64,000 nt of DNA from assembly GCA_029204225.1 (NCBI GenBank), contig CM055102.1, positions 21,775,386 through 21,839,385 on the forward strand. The letters are read 5' to 3'. This stretch comes from Diphasiastrum complanatum (Eukaryota; Streptophyta; Lycopodiopsida; Lycopodiales; Lycopodiaceae). Made by a program: the position numbers and the translations under genes. How positions within the stretch are numbered: position 1 is the first letter of the stretch; the number at the start of each line of letters is the position of its first letter. Positions 21,350-31,180 of this stretch are shown here, in pieces. The notes under the pieces were generated by a model. It saw only the letters and a list, made by a program, of their open reading frames with translations. It was not told the origin of the DNA and did not search any database.

Positions 21350-22080
21350 CTCGGATTAAAGGTCGTCAATATCCCTGGCTTTATTGGTGTTCATTTTCTT
21401 GATGGCATTGTGGACCATATCAGAGGTGAAGAAGGTAAACTCAAGAGGTCTAGGGGAGATGGAAATAGGTGTGTCGGTATCGATGGTATACAAGGCGTAA
21501 ATCATCAAGGAGCGGAGGTGGAGCACAGGGAATGAACTCGAGCCAAAATGCGCCTGTGGAAGAACTATAGAGAAGACCAATAAGTCGTCGCTCTTCCAAA
21601 CTATCATATGCCCGTTTCTTACAACGAAGTAAGCGGGTAAAGCGACGACGAGTGGGTTGTAAGAGATGAGGGGTGTGCATGCGAGCATGTGTGACAAGGT
21701 GATGATGGGAACGACACTCATCGTCATACCAAGGTGGGTGCACCGGTCTAGATTTGTTGTTATTTTTGTTATGATGGGGTCTAGAGGAGAAGGAGGCAGC
21801 GGCAGCTGTATGGAGTGCTGTGGTAAGGAAGGAAGCTTGCACTTCAAGCGGGCTGTGATGTGGAAAAATGTGGAGCAGTGGGGTGAGCGAATGCTGATAG
21901 GTAGGTGCGAGTGAATGGTCAAAGATGTATTTGGGTGCACGAGGTAATGGTGGAGGTGAAAACTGTCGAGGCAAAGAAATAGTACCAAGACTAAAGGAAA
22001 GGAAGGAGTGATCAGAAAGAGTGGTAGGAGAAATATGAAAATCATGGATGAGGGAGATGGTAACCGAAGAGATAGGGGCA
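21350..22080 (-). pseudogene. LINE B endonuclease end and linker
   Basis: Includes SPTTLSDHSFLSFSLG (the endonuclease SDH motif), VHPPWYDDECRSHHHLVTHA and LLRCKKRAYDSLEERRLIGL, parallel to LINE-1 (PPWYDTECRSLHQLV). The upstream endonuclease has been deleted, with ORF1 joined directly at about 22080. Confidence 0.75.
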
Positions 22081-22983
22081 CTTGGTGTGTTACCTTTTTT
22101 GATAATAGCGGCCCATGAGAGGGTTTCCTCCTTCTGCTTCTCAAATTTTTCCTCCAATTCTTTAAGTTTGTGCGATGGCTCAAGTGTAGCAAGAAGAGGC
22201 TGAGATTTGACTTCTTTTCACAAAAGATCCATTTCTTGATGCAGTTTGGCGTTGGTTTCTTTGAGAGCAGACATCTCAATTTTAACCATATGTAATTCTA
22301 TCTTCAAACCTTGAGAATCCTGTAATAGCACACTCAGGCTAGAGGCAAGATAGGACTCCATAGCCTTTGTGGGAGTGTATGGTTCTTGAGAGTAGGAGAT
22401 AAGAGGAGTTATTGGATTGATAGGCAAGGAAGAAGAGGAAGGGGAGATAGGAACAGAGGAAGATAGAGTAGAAGGAAAAGAAGAGGAGCATGAAGGTGTG
22501 GGAGAGGAGGATGAAGAGGAGAGTGGGGAAGCAGAAGAGGAGCAGGGCTGCTCAGTAGCAGCAGGAAGAAAAGCATGAGGCCCTTCCTCCTGTTGCGCAG
22601 CAGGAGGAAGGGCATTGAAGAAGATTGAGGTAGCAGGGGGGACAACGAAGGGGGCAGGAGGGATGCAGGGGCCAATAGGAGACTGATCTGGGGCGGAGCA
22701 AGCAGGGGGGGTAGCGAGGGGGACAAGAGATACAACCTTCAAGGGGACCATAGGGGGCACATCAGCGAGGGCAGGGGGGTAAGCGAGGGGGGGCAGGAGA
22801 CAGAGCATTAGTAGGAGGCACATCAGCGAGGGGGGTCCGAGGTAGAGGGACAACGAGGGCTGGAGGGGAACACGGGGGAGAGGGCGCGATGGTGGAAGGA
22901 GCGATGTTGGGCCGTGGAGAGATGGGGCTGGCCTGTGGGGAGATGGAGCAAGGGCTGGCCCTCTTGCGTGGAGGCGCCATCAC
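22080..22983 (-). pseudogene. LINE B ORF1: Pro/Ser-rich N-terminus and coiled coil
   Basis: ATG at about 22980 (MAPPRKRASPCSISPQ) opens a Pro/Ser/Ala-rich region. A frame change near 22760 leads to more low-complexity sequence (PSSSSLPINPITPLIS) and then a coiled coil (LQDSQGLKIELHMVKIEMSA, LKETNAKLHQEMDLL). KELEEKFEKQKEETLSWAAI follows. Then homology jumps to the endonuclease end. The basic start and disordered N-terminus fit an L1-type ORF1 protein. Confidence 0.7.
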
Positions 22984-22987
22984 CGTG

Positions 22988-23506
22988 GAGAGAGAGAGCG
23001 AGAGAGAGCTTTATTAATGTCTTTTGGGCATCCGGGTGCATAAGACCAAAAAGAAAATATGTATAAGCAATAGTGGGAGCATCATCCATAGGAGGACGTG
23101 GCCGTAAAATGCTATAAACTAGCTATGAATGAAAGTAGAACAAAGCAAAAGTGAAATAAGCCCACAACCTGGGCCAGGTATAACAGAAGAACTACGGAAA
23201 AAGAACCAATGCCCACAACCCGGGCAGAGTGGAGAATATGTACATATCAGCGAAAGCAAGTGTGAAGTGTCCACTGAGTGGAGTGAACACTGGGCCCTGA
23301 TGGAGGCAAGTGGCGACTACATCTGGGATTTTTCCACGGTGGCACAGGAATAAGAATCTCATCATCGGAGTCATGAGCATGTGCTCGAGTCCAAAGGAAG
23401 CCAGTGAGAAGCAGCTACTGGGAGTCTAACCCCAGGTGATCTGGTACAAGCAGATGAGACTGATGGCAAGTAAGTATAAGAGGCAACAATGTCAACTTCT
23501 TGGCCG
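22988..23506 (-). pseudogene. LINE C truncated C-terminus and 3' UTR
   Basis: After YDGQ(E/K)(L/V)DIVASYTYL it jumps at ATACTTACT to the last part of ORF2 and the 3' UTR shared with LINE D (SHLLVPDHLWLDSQ-type sequence). The zinc-finger region is gone. The 3' UTR ends with TCTTATGCACCCGGATGCCC, GACATTAATAAAGC and CT units. Confidence 0.72.
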
Positions 23507-24420
23507 TCATAGAAGAATTAATAATTGTGAAGGCTTTGTTGTTTGGTGTTGAAAATCATGATCTTCGTCGTTTAAGTTAACAAAGAGACCCCAAGCAACA
23601 CAAAACCGATGTAAGACTTGTAAGTGACACTGCAACCCTTCTGGTGAGGGAGAAAGCAGAACAATGTCATCAGCATAAAGCAGAATGGGGATGAGCAAAT
23701 GAGCCAGCGGGCAATCATCTCCACCTTCTTCACGAATGAGGCGCTCGGAGAAGACAAATTAGTACCCAGCCAAATACGTGCTAGAACTCTCTCATACAGA
23801 GCAACCACTGCCACGAGAATAGAGTCAGAAAAGCTAAGTTGACGTAGTTTGCTGATCAAAAGATGACGGAGAACAATATCAAAGGCCTTAGAGAGATCAA
23901 CGAAACAAGCTTCTTGCCCATATGCTTTGCCTCCTCAATGATAGTACATAGGGTGAGGACATGATCAAAATGCTATAACCCCGGCAGAAGCTAGCCTGGC
24001 CAGTCGCATACAATAGTTGAGAATCAGCCTCTGCCGTAATGAAGTTATGGAGAATAGTGGCGTACAACTTGGCCATGGTATGACCAATCATAATAGTGCA
24101 ATAGTTGTGGACATTCATGGCATTGCCTGCTTTAAGAATGGGGTGAAGGAGATTGGTGGCCCAAGGTATGGGGAAACCATCAACGACAGAGCGGTTGAAA
24201 CAACGCACTTTCTTTTTGTAGAGAAGGGAACGAAGCTGCTTTTCCGCGGAAGAAGAAAGTGTAGAATTGGAGAATTTGAGGAACTCGACATATTTCTGGA
24301 AGAAAGATCAGTTGTTCTCATACCATTTACTATGGGTATGACAATGAAAAGAGAAGCAGCGAGGGGGCGCATTGCATGAGCGGCGGTAGTCAGGGCATAT
24401 GTCAAAAAAGAGGGTTAGGT
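23507..24420 (-). pseudogene. LINE C linker and RT fragments
   Basis: RCFNRSVVDGFPIPWATNLL, YCTIMIGHTMAKLYA, LRQLSFSDSILVAVVALYER and ILLYADDIVLLSPSPEGLQ (YADD near 23690). The block around GVKQGCPLSPTLF is deleted: VLARIWLGTNLS joins directly to sequence upstream of YADD. Stops and frameshifts throughout. Confidence 0.8.
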
Positions 24421-24569
24421 AGTGACATCAGAGGAGGAAGGAAAGTGGTCCAAAAGACTAGAGACGTGGGCAACATAGGCCTGGGATTGATGAGGAGGCA
24501 TACGATAGCGGGTGGGTTGAACAAAGAGGGAAGGTGGAGGAGAAGGCGGACTTGGCACTGGGGAGAAGG

Positions 24570-25360
24570 GGAGGTAGAGCAGAGAGTGATCAGCGAGCAT
24601 TGAGGTAGAGATGGTGGAGGATGCCAGGCGGGGCAATAAAGCAGGAGATGCAATGAAATATTCCACTACGCTGTGACTGCCACCAAATGGGTGGCAAGTA
24701 TATGCAGAGGAGGATGGCCACTGAAGAAGACTGTTAAGGATATGAGACCATGCGCTTGAGCTAACCTCAGAAGCTGTTCCCCAAAAAGCGTAACCGTCGC
24801 TGATGACTCCTGAGAATAATGGACATAAGAGGTATCCAACGGATGAAGAGAGAGTGTGTCAGCATAGAACTCAGTCTGGCGAACAGCTGTGCGTGAGTTA
24901 AAGTCCCCTGCAAGCAATATGTAACCCTGTCCTGTAGAGAGAGTCTAGCAATGCCGTTAGAAAGGGCCTGAAAAGGATCACCTCCCAAATCCATAAACAC
25001 TAAAGTGTGGGAAGCAAAGTAGCACACTGCAACAAACAAGTCCTGGTCCAGCCCCAAGAAGGATGCAATAATCTGAAGCCACAAGTAACAGCCATAAGTA
25101 TCCTGAGACACCAACCGAATAGAAGGAGTATACACCGACCTGTACAAACATGCAACTCCACTAGAGGCCCAAAGTATCCTACCCTATAGCATAGGTCGTG
25201 GAGCAGAAATCCATTGAAAACGAGAAATGTGCGGAAGTGGGTGTGTGGAAGACTCATATGTCTCTACAAAAAGTAGAAAATCAGCCGAACACAGATAGGT
25301 GTCAAGAACAGCCGTTGTAGAAGAGGCGGAGAGGCTGCCACAGTTCCAAAAACCAAATGT
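24570..25360 (-). pseudogene. LINE C AP endonuclease domain
   Basis: Starts FGFWNCGSLSAS, continues FLLFVETYESSTHPLPHISR (catalytic Glu in ETY), then LLAGDFNSRTAVRQTEF at 24917 (GDFN motif), and near 24590 SLITLCSTSP / ADHSLLYLPFSP (SDH/ADH motif). These are the metal-binding and catalytic motifs of APE-type endonucleases of L1-like LINEs. There are at least two frame changes (near 25000 and 24660). The only near-complete endonuclease in the window. Confidence 0.83.
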
Positions 25361-25625
25361 GACGCTAGCCGAGGCTATTGGGCTGCTCCCATGCCCGAGT
25401 ACCCCAACTTCCTATTGACGCTTGGAGAAAAAGCGAGGGTTGCCATTTGTGAATACCACCCGCTGTTGTTTTGTCCTTGCCTCTTGAATAATAGTTTGGC
25501 GCTGTAACCATTGGCAATGAGTAAGGTCATCATCTGAGAGCCTCGGAGAGTACGATGCGCACGAAGAATTGTCTACCGGTCGTCCATAGTTTTGAATTTG
25601 ACAAATAATACCTTCAGATCATGCT

Positions 25626-26193
<568 letters not shown>

Positions 26194-26588
26194 GGAGGCG
26201 CCAAGCAGACTGGATACCTGGAATTGAGAGCCCCATGTGTGATGTAAACAAAGAGGTAACTTGGTCCAGTGTTGTGCCCTCAGTAGGAAGACCCCGGAAT
26301 CTTAAGTTGAGGTTTCTGTGATCCTGGCGTTATTGTTTTGCCAAGACGCCTTGTACCGTGGTGTCTAAGGAGGGTGCTACAGAAGACGAAGAGGTGGTAG
26401 ATGATCTCAGGATAGAAGCCCATGATTTGGTCTCACGTACTTCTTGCTCGAGAGTAGGTACCTTCTGTACATGTTCCACCGAGAGTTGCATGGAGATGGA
26501 AGCAGTGAGGAGATGATGGCTAAGTGGTGATGGAGATGGAAGCGTGGAGATGGAGATGGAAGCATGGAGGTGGATATGCAGATGGAGG

Positions 26589-26659
<71 letters not shown>

Positions 26660-26726
26660 TATTAACGTCTTTTGGGCACCCGTGGGTGCATAAGATCAAA
26701 AACAAAATATGTACAATTAACAGCGG
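26194..26726. repeat. Tandem duplication, unit 2
   Basis: Second copy of 25626-26193. Its right end, CAGCGG at 26721-26726, continues into the genuine LINE D 3' UTR, so this copy holds the original LINE D/LINE C junction. Confidence 0.92.
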
Positions 26727-26896
26727 GAGCATCATCCATAGGAGGACATGGCCGTAAAATGCTATAAGCTAGCTACGAATGAAAGTAGAACAAAGTAGAA
26801 GTGAAATAAGCCTGCAACCCGAGCTAGGTATAACAGAAAAACTACAGAAAAAGTACCAATGCCCACAACCCGGGCCAGGTAGAGAATAAGTACATA

Positions 26897-27610
26897 TCAG
26901 TGAAAGTAAGTGTGAAGTGTCCGTTGAGTGGAGTGTACAGTGGGCCCTGATGGAGGCAAGTGGCGGCTACATTTGGGCTTTTTCCATAGTGGCATAGGGA
27001 TAGGAATCTCATCGTTGGAGTCATCAGCATGTGCTCGAGTCCGAAAGGAGCCAGTGAGAAGCAGCTGCTGGGAGTCTAACCACAGGTGATCTGGTACAAG
27101 CAGATGAGACTGATGGAGAGTAAGTATCTCACGAACAAGAAGTCCCAAGCAACGAGCATCAGGATAGGAGACAAAACTGCGAAGTGTACAATAATACCTC
27201 CCCCGTATCTCATAATACAACGGACATCTGAGGAGGAAATGGGCTTCATCTTCCACCTCTTGCAACGAGCACAAGCAACATAGGCGACGCTCCCGGTGGA
27301 TATCCCATGCACGACCAGCCTCAATAGCAAGGTGATGAGAGGAAATGCGCAATTGCCCAAGACGATAGCGCAGGCTATGTGATAGGGGCTGTGAGAGATA
27401 GAGCGGTAGTGATGGCAAACCAGAAGGATCCAGAGAGAGGAAGTGTGTCTGGTAATAGCTCAGTCGAGTGCGGGAAGGTGGGAGGGAGCTCCAAGTCTGC
27501 TGAATATGTCGACAAAATAAATAGCCTCGGATATATGAATGCGTACCACGAGGAAGATCCATGATAGAGATGCCCTGATGTTGTAAGAGATCACCAGGAG
27601 AGCTTGGCAT
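26897..27610 (-). pseudogene. LINE D ORF2 C-terminal zinc-finger domain
   Basis: Open for 237 codons. LRYRLGQLRISSHHLAIEAG and RRLCCLCSLQEVEDEAHFLL (Cx2C...H) are followed by RCPLYYEIRGRYYC. A His/Pro/Ser-rich tail ends at 26897. Well preserved, but upstream RT sequence is broken. Confidence 0.84.
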
Positions 27611-28167
27611 GGGAATCAGCTAGGATAGGTGAGATGCACGAATCTCCTGAATCCGCTGAAGGAAAAGAACAAGGCGTAAAAAGCCCCCAAGGATGATCAG
27701 AGGAGTAGCAAACTCAGCACATAGGATATCATGAGGGGTGGTAGTCTTGGCACAAATCATGCGACCCAAGATAGTGGCCTGTGGGAAATGCTTGCCCAGT
27801 AGTGGAGAGAAAGTCCTGGCAACCAGATCTCGGAGGCATACATCACTGCTGGAACCACCCGTGTGTGAAACAACTAGCGTCTAGTAGCGGGATCAAAACT
27901 ATGATTCATTGTACAATCACGGTCGAACTGGACCAATCCGAAAGACCGGAGGAAATGTGCGCAAATGCAGCCTGGCGGAAACCAAGAAGGGGCGCACTAA
28001 ACAGGATTCACAAGTAAGTATAATAGGCAACAATGTCAACTTCCTGGCCGTCATAGAAGAATTGATAATTGTGAAGGCTATGTCGATTGGTGTTGAAAAT
28101 CATAATCTTCGTCTTTTTTAAGTAAACAGAGAGACCCCAAACAGCACAAAACCGATGTAAGACCTGT
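27611..28167 (-). pseudogene. LINE D RT-thumb remnant
   Basis: Fragments QVLHRFCAVWGLSV, KKTKIMIFNTNRHS and FYDGQEVDIVAYYTYL, followed by stop-filled thumb sequence. Joins LINE E 3' UTR at about 28168. Confidence 0.7.
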
Positions 28168-28270
28168 AACAAAAAGCATATAAGACAGGGTAATACATCT
28201 CAAGTGTGTAGTAACATGGGAGCATAGTAACTCCGCAAAACAGCCAAAGAAATATAATCTGAAATACATA
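28168..28270 (-). mobile_element. LINE E: 3' UTR remnant
   Basis: On the minus strand, sequence like the LINE-1/LINE B 3' UTR (CATGTTACTACACACTTGAG, then TGTCTTATATGC). It stops inside the terminal hairpin (ATGCTTTTTG) and joins LINE D without a CT tract. Weak but collinear match over about 100 bases. Confidence 0.5.
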
Positions 28271-28745
28271 ATATCTATCTACAGTTTGATTTAAATTAGT
28301 TCGAGTCAGTTGAAATCGGCCTGATTTGAATTGGCTAGAAACACCATGACATATTGTTAGGCCACTAGTGTTACTACAGAGTGGGTTGTCCTTCTTATGA
28401 TCCTCCTACTTGGTGTCGATCTTCTATATTGATGTTATTGTTCCTGCTCATTGTTCTTGGATTGTTGATCACCACCACACGTAGTTGCTTTGGGTATCTT
28501 GGGCTAGATATTTTTAGTCCTTGCCAACAAATTGGCACATATGTACATATTTTACTCCATTGCTACTTACTTATATACAACATGCTTGGTTGCTATGATC
28601 TACATGGCCACTTTATATATTTTGGCATCTTCATTGCATGCAACGACGGTATTCTGATCTTCTTCTTGGTTGTATTGATGCTGCTACTTCCCTTATGCCA
28701 GTTGCTTCAGTTTGCTCAAGGAATATACTTCCGATAGTTGAGCTT
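28271..28745. other. No recognisable gene
   Basis: A 118-codon plus-strand frame (28381-28737) is hydrophobic, resembles nothing I know, and is probably non-functional. The segment may be the 3' part of G3 on the minus strand; I could not identify its 3' LTR. Confidence 0.35.
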
Positions 28746-29720
28746 GTCCATTTCGCATATGCTATTGAGGCTTCATAACAACCAAGCATTTCTCATATAT
28801 CTAGCACCATTAAGAAAACAAGTCATCATAAATGCATTCCAAGCTAGTTGGATAGACCAGAAATGCCAAGTGGTAGTGACATTAATCCATGGATCTGCGG
28901 ATATTTAGCAGTGCCAAGCGACACCAAGTATGAGAATCATAAGTAGCACAATAGCAACTCTACAATATCACTACAGGCCAAGTTGTATGCAACAACCAAG
29001 AATGCCAGGAAAGATGAAGCATAAGTAGATCCTGACAACAAGCAATAGCTGGAATGGACATATGTGTAGCAACAAGATTGATAACCCAAGCATAAGGCCC
29101 CATGAATGTAAAACAACATCATCACAAGGTATACTCGAGGCCCATCAGTATAAAGCATCATCGAGAAGAACATGATCCATAAGTGTAGTAGCAGCAAATT
29201 GAGGCATAATAGCACCAACTGATAAACTCTAGCTAGAAGTACCTCATATGGATATGCAATATAAATAAGTGCTACCAATGAAGCAATATAGAACTCATCA
29301 TAGGAAACATCAAAAATCGATGGAGGATCAGGAAATCTATCTGAAGCATCGCTAATGCAATCCCAGAGGACTCATCATGAACATCAACGATAACCGAAGC
29401 ATCACAAGAAGTGCAAGTGTATACCAATGTCAATGGTATCTTAACAACCATGGAGTATCAAGAATAATAGCAACGACTGAAACCACTGGAATAAGTGAAG
29501 TAATCAAAGCACTGGAAGTAGGAATAACATTTGAATAATGCTCAAGCTCAATGGACATAATAAGACATGAATGAACAAGTCCTCAACGTCAAGGCGCTCA
29601 AGAGCAACACCAAGGCACTGCATATCAACATGAAAGCACTCAACCTCAACATCCAGCATTGTATTAGCATCGACCCGTGTTTCATTATCAACTACTAGGC
29701 TTGGAATATCCTGAGAAAAA
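28746..29720 (-). other. G3 passenger sequence (unidentified, repetitive)
   Basis: On the minus strand, in pieces: YEVLLARVYQLVGA, TLMDHVLLDDALY and LSWHSWLLHTTWP. They resemble segments of the G2 passenger (YEVFLDEFFGYSFS, HHVFLDDALISW, IWHSWLLRIAWFP). It starts after the gag homology (MHSTYDFSQDIPSLVV) and has several stops. No known domain. It follows gag in the place where pol would be expected. Confidence 0.6.
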
Positions 29721-30193
29721 TCATAAGTGCTATGCACGTAGGATCGATCATGGCTTGATGTAGAATGGTTGTAAATCTAGTCCATGCAGCATCAGTGTAA
29801 AAGTTGAAAGTCTATGTCCAGAACCATGTATAGGCCCAAGCACTAAGATATATGGTTGCAAGTTGAAGCTGCTGAGCAGGACTATGTCGTGTCAAAAAAA
29901 TAGGTCTCCATTTTATGGAGCCAATTAGCAAGTTCATTGCCATCCGAAGAACCACTATAAACGATTAGCTCAACTTTATCACAAAAATTACGCAATACAA
30001 TGCTAGGAGCATGTGGAGAAATGGGTGGATGCAAGAGAGTAGCATGTTGAGCAACAAAAGCCTGTGCAACAAAAAACCTAATCCGAGAAGGGATATCAAC
30101 AAAAATGCGTTTTACATTATCAAGCCCAAAAGCATGATCATCCAAACGAGCAATGATGTCTTCAAAATTAGAGGAGGCCCAAGGGGTCGGCAT
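29720..30193 (-). pseudogene. G3 gag, N-terminal part
   Basis: ATG at 30193 (MPTPWASSNFEDIIARLDDH). The core FCDKVELIVYSGSSDGNELA, NWLHKMETYFFD is clearly homologous to G1 gag (FRDRVQLATYSGSSDGNLLE). A frame change near 29882 is followed by QQLQLATIYL and AWTRFTTILHQAMIDP, matching G1 IQLAALHLDG and RRDLRHAMIDP. Gag homology ends near 29720, where passenger sequence begins. No zinc knuckle seen. Confidence 0.8.
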
Positions 30194-30408
30194 GATATAT
30201 AGCACAGTGAAAATGCTACTTCTACCACTTTGTGTCAAATGCGACTTCTCCACTTCCACGCAAAAAGCGACCTGGAAAATGCAACACTAAAAAAAAAACA
30301 AAGGGGATTGTGGAAAAAAAAATATGAAAATGCAACTCGCAAGACTTCACTACAATATGTGACAGATGCATGGCAAATGTGACCTATGCGACTCTAAGAA
30401 AAATGCGA
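30194..30408 (-). other. G3 leader, proximal part
   Basis: Non-coding. Contains repeats of (A)AATGCGAC(T/C) and A-runs. G2 is inserted between 30408 and 34263 of this leader; matching AAATGYSAC-type repeats continue on the far side (34263-34310). Confidence 0.6.
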
Positions 30409-30413
30409 CGTAT
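30409..30413. repeat. G2 target-site duplication (CGTAT), left copy
   Basis: CGTAT abutting the LTR end at 30414. The same five bases occur at 34258-34262 next to the other LTR. Confidence 0.88.
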
Positions 30414-30856
30414 AGTTACGAATAGAGCCACAGCTGATCTAGAGCTAAGCTATGAAAGCATCACATAAGCAAGACTTAAGCTATGAAAGCAACACATAAG
30501 CAAGACTTAACCCTAGAAAGCAGGAAAGAGAGAGATTAAGGAGACTAAAGAGAGAGATCAATATCATCAACTGAATAACAAATGACATAGTTTCCCTACT
30601 TATAGCCAAGAGGAAGCCCTAAAAGGAAGCTTCCGGTGGCTAGGGCCCAACTGGGAGGGATAATAGTGCGCCCTCCAAGAAGGCCCCCACTCTCCAGTAA
30701 TATGTCCAAATGGCCTAATAATGAATAATAAGGCCAAAGGCCAACCATATAGTCTAAGTGTCACTAATGAATAAAAAAGGGCCCAAGGCCTGCTTATGCA
30801 TAAAGTAAAGTAAATGTAAATGGACGCGACGAATGTAATGAGCGGAGTCCATAACT
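30414..30856 (-). repeat. G2 3' LTR
   Basis: 443 bp, AGTTATGGACTCCGCTC...CTATTCGTAACT on the minus strand, same family as G1. It is longer than the G1 LTR mainly through a 31-base tandem duplication (GCTATGAAAGCA(T/A)CACATAAG...; 30451-30513). Confidence 0.92.
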
Positions 30857-30902
30857 CTCCTCGACACAAAAAAAAAGACCCAACTGCCGAAAAGAAACTG
30901 GA

Positions 30903-31180
30903 TCAAACAGCAGCAAGCCCTGGTGCATCAACAACTAGAGCAGCATCTGATGTAGAGGAATCAACAAGTGCAGGAGGAGCACGGTCCTGATCCGCAAGTG
31001 ATGGTGTATGATAAAAGACATCAATAGGCTCCCATGTGGCCTCCTCAGCAGGACGACCATCGAACTGGACCAAAAACTGAATCTGCCGGCAGCATCGACT
31101 ATGGTGAAGGCGAACCTGGTGAATGGCAGCTGGTAAGAAAGGAAACAGCTCAGGATCAACATCATGGCGACGAAGGGAAC
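30903..31180 (-). pseudogene. G2 chromodomain
   Basis: DPELFPFLPAAIHQVRLHHS then FLVQFDGRPAEEATWEPIDV matches the G1 C-terminus (ELFPFLPAAILQVRLYHS, FLVQWDGRPIEEATWEP). It ends DAPGLAAV and a stop. It is in frame with about 90 codons of passenger sequence upstream (Trp-rich: LLSWALWIPWHTWLLLDLLL), so passenger and chromodomain could once have been one protein. Confidence 0.85.

Larger units (their letters stand above)
18963..22987 (-). mobile_element. LINE B (minus strand, near-complete 5' end, internal deletion)
   Basis: Begins on the minus strand next to the (CT)n tail of LINE C with an ATG-started Pro-rich ORF1. It then jumps from the ORF1 coiled coil to the end of the endonuclease and continues through RT, thumb, zinc finger and a 3' UTR. 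The 3' end (19070-18963) is almost identical to that of LINE-1: hairpin ATGCC-TTTT-GGCAT, GACATTAATAAAGC, then about 36 CT units. Confidence 0.88.
26591..28167 (-). mobile_element. LINE D (minus strand, 5'-truncated)
   Basis: Begins at about 28167 in the RT after the YADD box (QVLHRFCAVWGLSV). It contains a broken thumb, a 237-codon open C-terminal frame and a 3' UTR. The end has hairpin GCACCC-AC-GGGTGC, AAAAGACGTTAATAACC and (CT)n, 26591-26658 on the plus strand as GA. Its tail also appears in duplication unit 1 at 26022-26127. Confidence 0.86.

Noticed and set aside
28381-28737. 118-codon hydrophobic plus-strand gene
   Set aside because: Low-complexity hydrophobic composition, no motif, no splice or promoter context; more likely transposon debris.
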